From: Thecaphora thlaspeos
Lineage: Eukaryota > Basidiomycota > Ustilaginomycetes > Urocystidales > Glomosporiaceae
NCBI GenBank assembly: GCA_900291925.1
Contig: UWYS01000022.1
Location: forward strand, 369,501-433,500
Length of the DNA: 64,000 nt
Direction of reading: 5' to 3'
The notes below the pieces were generated by a model, which was not told where the DNA came from, searched no databases, and saw only the letters and a list, made by a program, of their open reading frames with translations. Made by a program: the position numbers and the translations under genes. Of the stretch, positions 43,209 to 53,472 are shown one piece after another (positions within the stretch are counted from its first letter, which is position 1; every line of letters begins with the position of its first letter).

Positions 43209-45209
43209 ATGAAGCTGCTTCCACTCGCGCTCGCGGCGCTCGCCACCATGGCCACCACGACGACGGCGATACCAGGCTACGAAGACATCGCCTTCCATCT
43301 CTCAAGAGACACGAACGCCATCGCAGGCCCCTCGAACCCCACTCCTCCTAACGGGCCGCCGACACGGTCCGCCTTGAATCTGGGAACATCGAGAGCTTCG
43401 TCGGCTCCGAGACGGCGCCGAAGCGCCACTTCCGCCACGCCCGCTGCTATCGCCCCGCCATCACCGCCATTGCTCGAGAGGTCGGCGGCGACATGGTGGG
43501 ACTTCCTCGGTGGCCGTAAACGGAGGGCAGTCCGTTCGGGGCAGCCGAGGGCGGAACGCAGGTCGTCGTCCGCCTCGACACTAGCTTTCGAGGTGGTGGA
43601 CCCCATAAAGGGCAAAGGCAAGGCCAGGGCTAGGGGTAGAGCAAGCGAGCTCGTCGTCAGCAGCGGACGGAAGAAGAAGCGGTCCGGATCTTGCAAGCGC
43701 GCCGATGATGACGGCAACCAAGCGGCCGTCAGCCTTCCACCCAAATCGGCGAGCTCTGGCCCCGCCTCCGCTACCGGCACCACCTCCACGAAACCCTCGC
43801 CAATAGTGGCCGCGCCAACGGCTACGGCCGGCTCCAACGCGACGGGGGTCATCACGGAGACCGCAGACGGCAACAGGACGGTCGGCACAGGCAAGGTCAT
43901 GGCGGGTTACTGGCCGGACTGGTCCGCCTCGAACCTGCCGCCGGAGAAGATCGACTTTTCCAAGTTCGACTTTATCAACTACGCCTTTGCGCTGCCGACG
44001 CGCGACTTCAAGCTGGACTTTCCGACGGACAACACAAAGGGCCTGCTCAAGCGTTTGGTGAGGTCGGCGCACGCTGCCGGTTCCAAGGTGATCCTCTCGA
44101 TCGGCGGGTGGGGCGGGTCGACCTACTTCAGCCCGGCGGTCAAGACGAGTTCGTCGCGGTCGATCTTCATTGCCAACATCAAGGACATCTACGACCAGTT
44201 CCAGCTCGACGGGATCGATCTGGACTGGGAGTACCCGGGTCAGGGCAACGAGGGTAACCAGTACGATCCGCAGGATACTATCAACTTCCAGACTTTCCTG
44301 CAGGAGCTGCGCGCCGCTCTGCCGGACGAGGCCATCATCTCGGCCGCGGTGGCGCACCAACCGTGGACGGCGAGCAACGGCCAGCCCGTGGCGAGCGTCG
44401 AGCGTGCCGCCGGCGCGCTTGACTTCATCCTCATCATGAACTACGACGTCTGGGGCTCGTTGGACAACCCGGGGGCCAATGCGCCGCTAGCCGACCTGTG
44501 CAGTACCTCGAGCCAGCCTAGCGCCAATGCCGCGGCGGGCGTCAAGCAGTGGGCGGCCGCCGGCATGCCGAGGGACAAGATCCTGCTCGGCATTCCATCG
44601 TACGGCTACATCAACTCGTCCAGCAAGCGAAAACTCAAGGCGCGCAGCGACAACTCGTTGCGAGCCAAGACGCTGGCCATCCGAGACGCCATCCCATCGA
44701 AGGAGTCGACGACGCCGTCCGGCTACGTCTCCGCCAAGGCCTCGACCGACGACGACGAGGGCGAGCAGGAGGATGCAGCGGCACGAGCGGGCCTGCTTGA
44801 GCTTCGCAGCGACGTACCCTCTGGCAGGGTGGGTCGCTACGATGCCCGACACCTCCCCTTGCGCAAGCGCGCCACCCTCACCTCGAGCGACGGCTCCACC
44901 TCATCGGGCCAGATCAACTTTGACGAACTCGTCAAACAGGGCGCCTTGGTCAAGGACAAGTCCACAGGACTCTTTGTCGCCGCGGGCGGGTACGAAAAGT
45001 ACTGGGATGACTGTTCCGATACGCCGTACCTGGCCAACGGCAAGACGGTGGTGACGTACGACGATAGCTCTTCGTTGTGGGACAAGGGGGCGTTTGCGGT
45101 GCAGGCCGGTATTGCCGGTCTCAATATCTGGAGCATCGACGGTGATACCTCCGGGTGGGATCTGGTGAATTCGGCCATTGCAGGCATGTCGCAGGGTCAA
45201 GACGAGTGA
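43209..45209 (+). CDS. Secreted GH18 chitinase with long pro-region and internal insertion
   Basis: Intronless, 666 aa. Signal peptide MKLLPLALAALATMATTTTA, then about 210 disordered residues rich in Arg/Ser with dibasic sites (KRKKR-like, CKRADD). The GH18 barrel starts near residue 233 (KVMAGYWPDW), with SIGGWGG at about 297 and the catalytic DGIDLDWEYP at 334-343; E341 is the proton donor. MNYDVWGS and GIPSYGY follow. An insertion of about 100 residues (470-575) with KRKLKAR and LRKRAT sites splits the barrel before FDELVKQGAL; the end IAGLNIWSIDGD matches the last strand. Known: GH18 chitinases hydrolyse chitin by substrate-assisted catalysis in wall remodelling. Pro-region removal by a Kex2-like protease is inferred. 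Confidence 0.9.
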   Translation: MKLLPLALAALATMATTTTAIPGYEDIAFHLSRDTNAIAGPSNPTPPNGPPTRSALNLGTSRASSAPRRRRSATSATPAAIAPPSPPLLERSAATWWDFLGGRKRRAVRSGQPRAERRSSSASTLAFEVVDPIKGKGKARARGRASELVVSSGRKKKRSGSCKRADDDGNQAAVSLPPKSASSGPASATGTTSTKPSPIVAAPTATAGSNATGVITETADGNRTVGTGKVMAGYWPDWSASNLPPEKIDFSKFDFINYAFALPTRDFKLDFPTDNTKGLLKRLVRSAHAAGSKVILSIGGWGGSTYFSPAVKTSSSRSIFIANIKDIYDQFQLDGIDLDWEYPGQGNEGNQYDPQDTINFQTFLQELRAALPDEAIISAAVAHQPWTASNGQPVASVERAAGALDFILIMNYDVWGSLDNPGANAPLADLCSTSSQPSANAAAGVKQWAAAGMPRDKILLGIPSYGYINSSSKRKLKARSDNSLRAKTLAIRDAIPSKESTTPSGYVSAKASTDDDEGEQEDAAARAGLLELRSDVPSGRVGRYDARHLPLRKRATLTSSDGSTSSGQINFDELVKQGALVKDKSTGLFVAAGGYEKYWDDCSDTPYLANGKTVVTYDDSSSLWDKGAFAVQAGIAGLNIWSIDGDTSGWDLVNSAIAGMSQGQDE

Positions 45210-47263
45210 GGGACACGAAGAACGTTGAGGGTCGCTACCCACCGTCTCGCCTCTCCCCCTCTTTTCCGGCCTTGCAGACGTCCTCCCTCCCCACCCTGTC
45301 CCTTTTCCCTCTTCACTCTTCCAACCCGTAGTCCACAATCTGTATAGACCTTTTTTCTCCTCTGTCCGTTCTCGTACACCTTGTATACAGAATTGTATTC
45401 CGGGTCTGCCGTAGTAATACGAAGTGGCTCCTTGCCGTTGACAACATGGTTGCGTTTCATCCGCGAGCCTTCATCCGCAGTTGCTCCGGATGGTTTCGGG
45501 GATTTAGCCTATGGCTTTGGGTGGGACCGGGACGTCTTCCGATCTTCCGCGACTGCCGTAGCCACAAGAGGGTGATCCCCTCTGGGCCCCCTGTCAATGT
45601 CGTTTCATTCCATCTGTCAGCCTTCATTCACCGTCCTCGGGGCGGTCTCGATGATCCCCTCAATGTTGGCGGGACCGTCTTCCGAACGAGAAACGCTTCT
45701 CCTCGGTACGGACGGGCTTAGGCCCCCCGTCGAGCAGACTGCGCGTCACACTCAAGCGAGGAAAGAGAAACATAAGGATTGCGGACAAGAGGCCACTAGG
45801 GCGGCTCGGCTCGTTCCCTGGCGTTGGCACAGAGAACAGCGCCTAAGAGCTACAGCGCCGTACAAAGGAGAGGGTGGGTGGGGAAGAAAAGGGAGGAAGA
45901 CGAGGAACGAGTCGAGAAGGGGAGTCTTGACGAAGGGAATGGAGAAGGAGAAGGAGGACATGTCAAGTAACGAGGAGACAAATCACGTGGTGCATGTGGG
46001 TGGGTGTGCTGGCAGTTGCTCGACGGCGAGCGCTCGGATCCGGCCGGCCCGTCTCGAGCTGGGCCAAATGGGAAAGGACCGAAGTTTGATCGGTGGGATA
46101 AATGAACTTTTTGGCTCTCCTTTTTACTCCGTCACCACGTGACACCACCTTTGCGATCAGCACCGCGTAACGATCGGCCAATAGCCGAGTCCTCACCGTC
46201 GTCCTCAGCGTCATCATCCGTCACTTCTTCCGCCTCCCCCGTCCAATTACTTTTACTTCTCCCTCTCTTTGTTTGTGACTTAGTCTAGTCATCGCCCCGA
46301 ACCCTCCGCTTGACTATGGGGCTATTTCTAATAAAAGATGCGGAGGTCGGTCCTGAGAAGGCGTCCGAGCAGCCTCGCGATCGAATGTGGGGACCGACGG
46401 CGTTGATTCACAGCCGAGAAGGCCGTGTGGGTCGTCAGTCGTTCGTGCCGTGCGGCTCTGCTGGCAGCTGGCGAGGTGGGTTGCCAGCATGGCAGCCTGC
46501 CCGTCAGCTGCCTCCTCTCCTTCCTCTCCTTCATCGCTCCTCTTTCGCTCGCTGCCGTCACTCGCTGCCGCCACTCGCGCCGCGGTAGCTCTCTCTCCTG
46601 TCCTTCCCTTCGCTCTCGCACTGCATCAGTCGCATTCCTTCCGTAAAATGCCAACGGGGGCTCATCAAACTCGATGGCAATACACCGTGTAGGTTGTGCT
46701 CGGCTATTCGAAGCTTGGAACGCCGTCTTGAGCCAGATCGACAGCTATCGAAGGTGCTATTCTTCCGAAAGCGTACCTACACACTGCTCGTCTGGCAAAC
46801 GAGTTCTCTTTTGTTTTCCGGCTGAATACCTTCTCGTACCGTCCCGGGCTTGTTTGAGGTGCGAGACCGACGAAGCAGAAGTCTTTTGTGAGCGAGGAAA
46901 GACGGGGCGCAGATGTTGCCACGACCCAGGTCCCACAGACCGAGGTACGACCGCTGCCGACGTACCGCTCTTGACGTTCGGGCAAGACAGACGACAAAAG
47001 CACGGTTGAGTCGAAAGTACAGGGCGCACAAGGTCCTTAGCGCCTCTCCGGCCGTGAAGTTTGCTCCTGGCAATTGCAGGCGCACAATGCCTTGGACGGC
47101 GCAGAGGTTGGGCTCTTTGTTAAGGCTCTGCGGAAGTCGTACCTCTTGCGGGGGACGGGGCGGCCTGTAGGGTCTCGAAGGATATAAAAGCCCATCCCCC
47201 CCCCCCCCCCGCTTCTACCCCTACCATCCATTCGCCTTTGATCCAGTCTGGCTCTTCGTCATC
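45210..47263. other. Intergenic region with a degenerate direct duplication
   Basis: About 2 kb with no convincing gene. Two related segments (about 45445-45575 and 45590-45710) share TTTCATCC/TTTCATTCC, GCCTTCATCCGC/GCCTTCATTCACCG and GGGACCG...GTCTTCCGA words. Confidence 0.5.
47183..47190 (+). promoter_or_regulatory. TATA box of the 2-hydroxyacid dehydrogenase gene
   Basis: TATAAAAG lies 74-81 bases upstream of the ATG at 47264. It is followed at once by a run of 15 C (47196-47210). This is the clearest TATA box in the window. Confidence 0.6.
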
Positions 47264-48403
47264 ATGCCAGCTTATAACAAACCCCTTCCGACTCCGCGCC
47301 ACCGTATTGCGATCCTCCCTTCTTTTTCGGAATGCGTCTTTGACGCACACACGCTCTCTTCTCACCTTCAATCTCTCGTACCCGGTCTCGAGATCCAATC
47401 CACACCGACGCCAGAGACGAAGGGAGTGATCTATCTACCTCGTATGACGGATGCAAAGGCCGCCGTCCGTCTTGAGGCGGTGTTGGACGCCTTCCCGAAT
47501 TTAGAGTGGGTGCAATTGCCCATGGTCGGCGTCGATGATTACTTCAAGATCATGAGAAAGGAACGAGGAGAGAAGAGCAGGGTTTGGTGTTCTGGTAAAG
47601 TACGTCCTGCCGACTTCCTCTCCCTCCCGAGTAGGGGGGGATAGTAACGGGAAAGAGCAACGAGCTGACGATGCCAATTTCCTCGTCCCGTCGCATGGTA
47701 GGGGACATCGTCGGTGCTGGTAGCCGAACACGCCCTAACCCTTCTCCTCTGTCTACTTCGACACATCCCCCTCCGCTGCGCCGCCACTGTCTGGGGTCCT
47801 AAGCTCGGCTCTACGCTGACGGGTCAGACCATCCTCGTCCTTGGCTACGGCGGCGTCGCGCAATCCTTTATCGAGTTGGTACGACCTTTCGGCTGTCGAA
47901 TCCAAGTCGTCAGACGTCGACCCACATTCAGCGTCGACCGAATAGGGGAAAAAGTGACGTTCCACGATACGACGCGAATCGGCACTTTACTCCCACGAGC
48001 CGACATCGTACTCCTGGCTCTACCGCACACATCATCGACTCATCATCTCTTTGGCGCCGATCATTTCGATAGGATGAAACATGGTGCCATCTTTCTCAAC
48101 GTCGCGAGGGGTCAGGTGGTCGATACGGACGCTCTCGTCTCGGCTGTACGGGAGAGGAGGCTGGGTGGTGTAGGGATCGATGTGGTGGATCCCGAACCCT
48201 TGCCTTCCAACCATCCGTTGTGGGAGCTCATGCGACGTGCATGCGAGCAAGAGACCGCAACTCAGGTCATCCTCACGCCCCACTCGGCCGTCACGCCCCA
48301 ACTCATCGCACCCTTGGTCATGGAGAGGATCGAGAGAAACGTTCAGGCATTCGTGCATGGAACCAAGTTGGAGGGCGTGGTCGACTGTGATCTTGGCTAC
48401 TGA
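47264..48403 (+). CDS. D-isomer-specific 2-hydroxyacid dehydrogenase
   Basis: Exons 47264-47599 and 47702-48403, 345 aa; intron GTACGT...GGTAG, phase 0, joins WCSGK to GTSSVLVAEHAL. Seen: an N-terminal substrate domain, an NAD(P)-binding Rossmann segment LTGQTILVLGYGGVAQSF, and the catalytic triad R248 (NVARGQVVD), E277 (DPEPLP) and H306 (TPHSAV). Known: this family reduces 2-oxoacids such as glyoxylate, hydroxypyruvate or phenylpyruvate with NAD(P)H. The substrate cannot be told from sequence alone. The glycine motif LGYGGVA is slightly off the usual GxGxxG. It ends 290 bases before the convergent PPR-like gene. Confidence 0.88.
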
Positions 48404-48692
48404 GTCGGACAGGAAACGGCGGCGACGGCAATAACGAATAGGTGTTGGTCAATCGGTACAGCTCTTGGGACAGGGGCGATTTGTTGTCGAGAGATGTTAT
48501 GGCTTCCTTATGAATTGCACATGTCAAAGCTCTGGCTCCGTACGGATCCTTCCTACGCCCTCTAAGCATGTCTATCCTGGCTTCGACGACACCGACACGC
48601 GGATCGATCTGAATCCTGGGACCACCCCCCCCCCCCACCACTGCTGCGAACACTGCCTCTCTTTCCCGCCTCGTTTCCATCTCACGTTTCAA

Positions 48693-51600
48693 TCACTTTT
48701 GCATCGTTCCAACCTGTCTTGCACCCTGCTTTGTCTCCTTACGAAACTGCTTCCGCTCTTGTCTCGATGTCCTCGATTGCAGCACCAGCCCGACGGTCTT
48801 CGGCCTCGAATTGCGAAAGGCACTATACCGTCCGATGTGCGGTCGCAGCTCCTCTCCCTTGGCCGCATCGTCGAAAGCCGTCGCAGCCGTCGTGGTCACC
48901 GCGTCACCGTGATCCTTCAACAGCCAGCGGAATGCCAACGGTACGTCGATCCCGAGTGTCCTCATGTGCTGCAGCAGAAGCAACAAAAAGGGGTCCGGTC
49001 GTATGGATGTCCGGCGACCTTGCGAGTTCAAGTACCGTACCGTTCCGACGTCCTCCTCTATGACATTCGAAGAAGAACCGGCGGAAAGGCCATTCAGCGA
49101 CAACGACAAAGAAGTCGCAGGATCCTCTTCGCCATCAAGGAAGCTTCTACCGTCAGGCGCCATCGTCGGAACTGGCACTGTCGCCAATGCTGTGGTCTCC
49201 ATCGCTCTGATCATCTCACCCTTGCGTGCGCGGTTCAGTGAGTCCGACCGGGAGCGATGAGCGGGCGTCCGTCCTCGCATGCCCGATCGACGGCCAAAGA
49301 GGTCAAGGAGCGCATCGTAGAAGCGCTCGTCTGGACGTATCGCGGGTACACCGTCGGACGGTGCCGCTGAAGAACGACCTTGAAGCGTTGGCAACGACGA
49401 CGACGAAGCGCCAGGCAAGCGGAGGAGCTGCCCCAGATTCCAGCGTTCCAACAGGCGCCTGTACTCGTACTTGGCGACGAGCCGGGCGGCTTGCCAGCGG
49501 ACGATGGGTCCCTTGCCGCGCCTCGAGAAAGCAAGGCTGGCGCCTAACCTCCAGCCCCTCGTGTAGGGTGCGCGAGCGCTGAGGTTGGATGCATAATGGC
49601 GCGTCGGCCGACGTGTCTGGTGGCTCTGCGTCCTTACCCTCGGCATAAAGACCTTCATCGACTTCCTCCCTTCACGTGCAAGCAGCTGGAACAGCACAGT
49701 GGCCGCCTCGACGGGGATGGGCCAAGGCTTTTCGGAGACTTCGCGCCGCGAGACATAACTCTGTCGGCTGACGTGTTTGATCAGCCGCCAGAGGCGCAGG
49801 GCGAGACCTGTCCTGCCGGCTTTGACGGCGAGGTTGAGCGTCGCAGTGAGGACGTGCGGCTCGTAGATCGCCAGCCGGCTTTCTCGGCCGATCGGAGGAC
49901 GTAGTCCAGCAGCGACTGGGTCCCGTGATGCGCCCCTCCTTCCCGCCTCTGCCTTGGCTTGTGCCCTCTGCGGCATCGACGAAAGATGCGACTCTGCTGT
50001 GCCCTTCGGCAGCCTCTTGCTCTTGTGCGACCGCTCCAATAGTCTTGGGTAGATCAGCAGCACCAGATCCTTGATGCCAATGTAGCCTGGTTCGCCCCGA
50101 TGGCGGCGCAAGAACAACCCGGAAGACGTCACCAGCGCGATGAGCGTGACCAGGCGGCGGGAGTGGGCCTTCTGAATCGCGTCGTCGATGTTGGTGAGCA
50201 TCACTTGAGCCGGAGCAGAGCGACGGGCGGGCCGCGGCCTTTGGATGGATGCCGGTGGAAGCGCAGCGGTCGTACTGCTGCGGGCGCTGTCGGGCCGAGC
50301 TGGACCGCCATCAGTGGCGGGAGGCACGGGGACCGAGGATGCTGGTGGCGGAACAGAAGCCTGAGCTTGCCGACTGACGGTCACTAGGATGGTTTCGGCA
50401 AGGCCCTTGCACCTGTTGAGGGTTGCCTGACGCAGGAGAATGTCGAAAGTGAAGTGGTCCGGCTTGAGACCGTCGCAGCGGGCATCGACCAAGTTCTCAA
50501 AGACGATCTTGCAGAGATCCAGAGAGCGCAGCGCCTGGAGACAGAAGTGCAGCAGCTGGTTGTAGGATTGCAGCTGCAACGTCGGCAGCTGGCGCTTCAC
50601 CGCGAGACCGTCCCGTGGCGGATAGGGACCGTCTGTGGCCGCCTCGAGATCAGTCCGAGCCAGCTGGCGGATAAACTTGCGCATACAAGCGCGGATGCCT
50701 TTGCCTGTGCTCTCGAGGTGCGCGACGACCGTCGCTGCTGCGCTGCTTTGCCGTGGGCCGGAAGGTGCCTGCGCCGACCTGCTGCGGATCTCCACGCGCT
50801 GACATCCAGTCCCGCCAAAGCGACAGCCAGCCAGGATGATCCAGTCAACCACCCTCTTGCTGTGCGCGCCGGTTGTTGGCAGCTGGAGATCAGCCAGTAG
50901 CTGGCACAGCGAGAGCAGCGCCTGCCCGAACTCGAGCTTGGCTGCCTGGGCGTCGCTGCCAGAGACCGCAGCATCCGAGTCAAAGAAGTTCTCGAGCTGC
51001 GAGAGATCGCGCTTGATGTCCTTCAGGACCGCTACGCTGGGCCGGCACGACTGATGGGTGACGTCCGCTAGGGCATCCTGTAGTATCGTTCCCCTTCGCT
51101 CTGCACCTTCGAGCAGCTCCGAGGCCAGCCACCATGTGCGGGACTCAGTAGCGAAGACGCGCGTCGCCTTTAGCGGCAGCTTTGCCTGTAGCAGGGCCCT
51201 AATCAGCGCAGATTGGTAGGACGTCGGCCGCGGCACCCGGTGGTGTCGCATAATGTTCCAGAGATAGAGGGCCATTTTGCGGTGCGCTTCGCTCTGGAAG
51301 CCGACCGTGGGGCGGGGGCTGACGTCACTCTGTCGCATCGTGAGCCGGACCATAAGCTGCTCGGCGAGTGCGGTGACGTTGTGCGCTAATTCGTGGCTCA
51401 TGTGGGTCACGCCGCCATCTTCCGTCTCCACCGGCCCCACCTCCTGGCCCTTGCCCTTATCCTCGCTGGCCTGTGCTGCTGCCGGCTGTAGCCAGCCCAT
51501 GCGGTGCAGGGCAGCGGGAAAAAGTTTGGTGGCTTCGAGTACGCGATCGGTGAGCATCAAGGCTTGCACCTCGGCGAGATGACCTTTTAGAGCTGGCGAA

Positions 51601-52259
51601 TCTGGAAAGCATCGATTGTCCGGATCAGCTGAGGGCGTCCTCTGAGCAGGGCCGCGGACCTGCCTGCCCTTGTTGACCGTCTGGTCGACCTGTTCGGTAT
51701 AGCAAGATGCGCTGCCTTCGCCTTGGCTCTCGTTCTCGCTGTTTCTTTTTGCTCTCCTACTTTGAGCTTTGTGGTGAGGTCTCCCCGCCGTCTTCTCGTT
51801 CGGCAATGGTAAAGGGTCCCTCGCATCGGATGTGCTGAACGTGGGCTGCCGCTGACCGTCATGCGAAGGACTGTGTTGTTTGGCCGGCGGCTGCTGCCTT
51901 TGATCGGCAGGTGGGAAGGATGCATGGTAGAACGGGATGGTGGAATTGTTGCGCCGTGTGACGAAGACGTCGGTGTGGCGAGTGGCGCTGCTGCTGCTGC
52001 TACCGGCCCAAGGGCGAGGCTTGCTGAGCAAGGGCCGATGGGATGGGAAGGTGGGATAGAGAAAGTCGAGATGCCGTTCAGATCGGCCGGATGTCGGTAA
52101 CGAAGAAGGCCAAGGGGCGTTGGACGCTGCGGCTGTCAGGCAGCCGGGGAACTGCGAGGGGCCCGGCCTTGGCGGGAGGGAGGGAGGCTGTGCGCTGGAG
52201 GGCTGTGCCAGTGGCCGCGAAGCGTTGGAGGCGCTCGAGAGGATGCGGCGAGGTTGCAT
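48693..52259 (-). CDS. Large PPR-like, probably mitochondrial RNA-binding protein
   Basis: Intronless, 1188 aa. The N-terminus is Arg/Ser/Ala-rich without acids (MQPRRILSSASNASR), suggesting a mitochondrial presequence. The body has helical hairpin segments with PPR-like wording: LYLWNIMRHHRVPRPTSYQS, LQSYNQLLHFCLQALRSLDL followed by KIVFENLVDARCDGLKPDHF, HVLTATLNLAVKAGRTGLAL, and near the C-terminus FLLLLLQHMRTLGIDVPLAF. Known: fungal PPR proteins act in processing, stability or translation of mitochondrial transcripts. No close named orthologue is recognised; the assignment is by pattern only. It shares a divergent promoter with the NSR1-like gene. Confidence 0.65.
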   Translation of the reverse strand: MQPRRILSSASNASRPLAQPSSAQPPSLPPRPGPSQFPGCLTAAASNAPWPSSLPTSGRSERHLDFLYPTFPSHRPLLSKPRPWAGSSSSSATRHTDVFVTRRNNSTIPFYHASFPPADQRQQPPAKQHSPSHDGQRQPTFSTSDARDPLPLPNEKTAGRPHHKAQSRRAKRNSENESQGEGSASCYTEQVDQTVNKGRQVRGPAQRTPSADPDNRCFPDSPALKGHLAEVQALMLTDRVLEATKLFPAALHRMGWLQPAAAQASEDKGKGQEVGPVETEDGGVTHMSHELAHNVTALAEQLMVRLTMRQSDVSPRPTVGFQSEAHRKMALYLWNIMRHHRVPRPTSYQSALIRALLQAKLPLKATRVFATESRTWWLASELLEGAERRGTILQDALADVTHQSCRPSVAVLKDIKRDLSQLENFFDSDAAVSGSDAQAAKLEFGQALLSLCQLLADLQLPTTGAHSKRVVDWIILAGCRFGGTGCQRVEIRSRSAQAPSGPRQSSAAATVVAHLESTGKGIRACMRKFIRQLARTDLEAATDGPYPPRDGLAVKRQLPTLQLQSYNQLLHFCLQALRSLDLCKIVFENLVDARCDGLKPDHFTFDILLRQATLNRCKGLAETILVTVSRQAQASVPPPASSVPVPPATDGGPARPDSARSSTTAALPPASIQRPRPARRSAPAQVMLTNIDDAIQKAHSRRLVTLIALVTSSGLFLRRHRGEPGYIGIKDLVLLIYPRLLERSHKSKRLPKGTAESHLSSMPQRAQAKAEAGRRGASRDPVAAGLRPPIGRESRLAIYEPHVLTATLNLAVKAGRTGLALRLWRLIKHVSRQSYVSRREVSEKPWPIPVEAATVLFQLLAREGRKSMKVFMPRVRTQSHQTRRPTRHYASNLSARAPYTRGWRLGASLAFSRRGKGPIVRWQAARLVAKYEYRRLLERWNLGQLLRLPGASSSSLPTLQGRSSAAPSDGVPAIRPDERFYDALLDLFGRRSGMRGRTPAHRSRSDSLNRARKGEMIRAMETTALATVPVPTMAPDGRSFLDGEEDPATSLSLSLNGLSAGSSSNVIEEDVGTVRYLNSQGRRTSIRPDPFLLLLLQHMRTLGIDVPLAFRWLLKDHGDAVTTTAATAFDDAAKGEELRPHIGRYSAFRNSRPKTVGLVLQSRTSRQERKQFRKETKQGARQVGTMQK

Positions 52260-53472
52260 GGGCGACTCATCGGAGATGCTCGCGCGTCGATTGACAAGTC
52301 TGCAAGCGCAGCAGAGGCCAGACGAGGGAAAGAGGAAGGGAAAGCGAAGGCGAAGGGCAAAGGGTCAGAGGGAGCGCCTCGCCGCGGCAAAGCCATGGAC
52401 AGCTATGAACCCTTCGCAGCGGATTGAAAGGGCTGAGATTTACACACCTTCGACCGTTCTCGGTGGCGCCGGCGCGAGACGAGCCAGGTCAGGATCGACC
52501 AGCTCTGCCTGCGCACTATGAGGTGACGAGGTGCGGTAGAGCGGCGGCGGGGCAGTGGGCGTGTGTTGTGGCCATGAAAGAGGAAAGGGAATTGGGAGAG
52601 CGAGAAGGAGTTAGCGTCGGCGTAAAGACGTTGGCGGCAGAGTCGTCGGAGCACAAAGGAGCCGATCGGCGCTGCTTGTCCGCGAAGGCTGCGCAGGATG
52701 GAGGAGAGGCGGCGGGGCAGAGCGATGCCAACTTCGCGACGTGGTGATGTGTGCGCCCCGTTGAGGATGATGGTGGTAGGGCGAGGAGGGCGAGCGTCGA
52801 GCTGGCTCGGCTTGAGGATAGGGGTCAAGGGGCGAGGAGGACGCTAGAGGACGTTGAAGCGGTGGAGGAAGAGTTGGCGCTGCGTCGTTGGACTCACGAC
52901 TGGGCGGGAGCGGACAGACACAGACCTCGGACCTGACCTCGGACCTGACCTCTGAGCGGCGCCGTTCAGCTTTTGCTTTGCTTTCTTCCAGGCAGCCAAC
53001 CAGCTGCCACACGCCAGCAGCTTGCTCCTCGACGCTCTGTCAGCGCGTGTCAGCTCCCGTCTCCCGGATTTTTGTGAGCGCCAGCTAGAAGGCAGAGAGA
53101 AAAAGAAAAAGAAAAAGCGCCAAAAGTTTTCCCTGCTGCTGCTGCTGCTGCTGCTCTCTCGTGTCTCGCCGCGCGCTGCAGCACGACGGCGCCTTGGTGA
53201 GCATGATTTTTTTCCTGTCTTTTTTTTCTTTTTCTTTTTTCTTCTTCTTCTTCTGGCCCATCCGTTGCTGCCGCCGCCGCCGCCCATGAGAAGCCGCTAT
53301 ATCGCCTCTGCTGGCCTGCTCGGCGAGGGTCCGCTACGTAGATAGGTAGCCCTTCGCTCCATCCACTCCTCCTTCCTCCCCTACCATCACCCTTCCGACT
53401 TAGTCGATACCCCCTCATCCACCTTTCAGTCCCCACCTTCCTCCACTCTGCCCCTCTTCACGCATCACCAAC
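52260..53472. promoter_or_regulatory. Divergent promoter region PPR gene/NSR1-like
   Basis: 1.2 kb. It holds a 12-bp repeat ACCTCGGACCTG (two full copies plus a part, 52924-52957), a CTG tract (53136-53154) and several T-runs (53208-53255). No gene is recognised. Confidence 0.5.

Noticed and set aside
53208..53255. T-runs before the NSR1-like gene as a Pol III terminator
   Set aside because: No A or B box or folded RNA upstream; the runs fit a pyrimidine-rich Pol II promoter.
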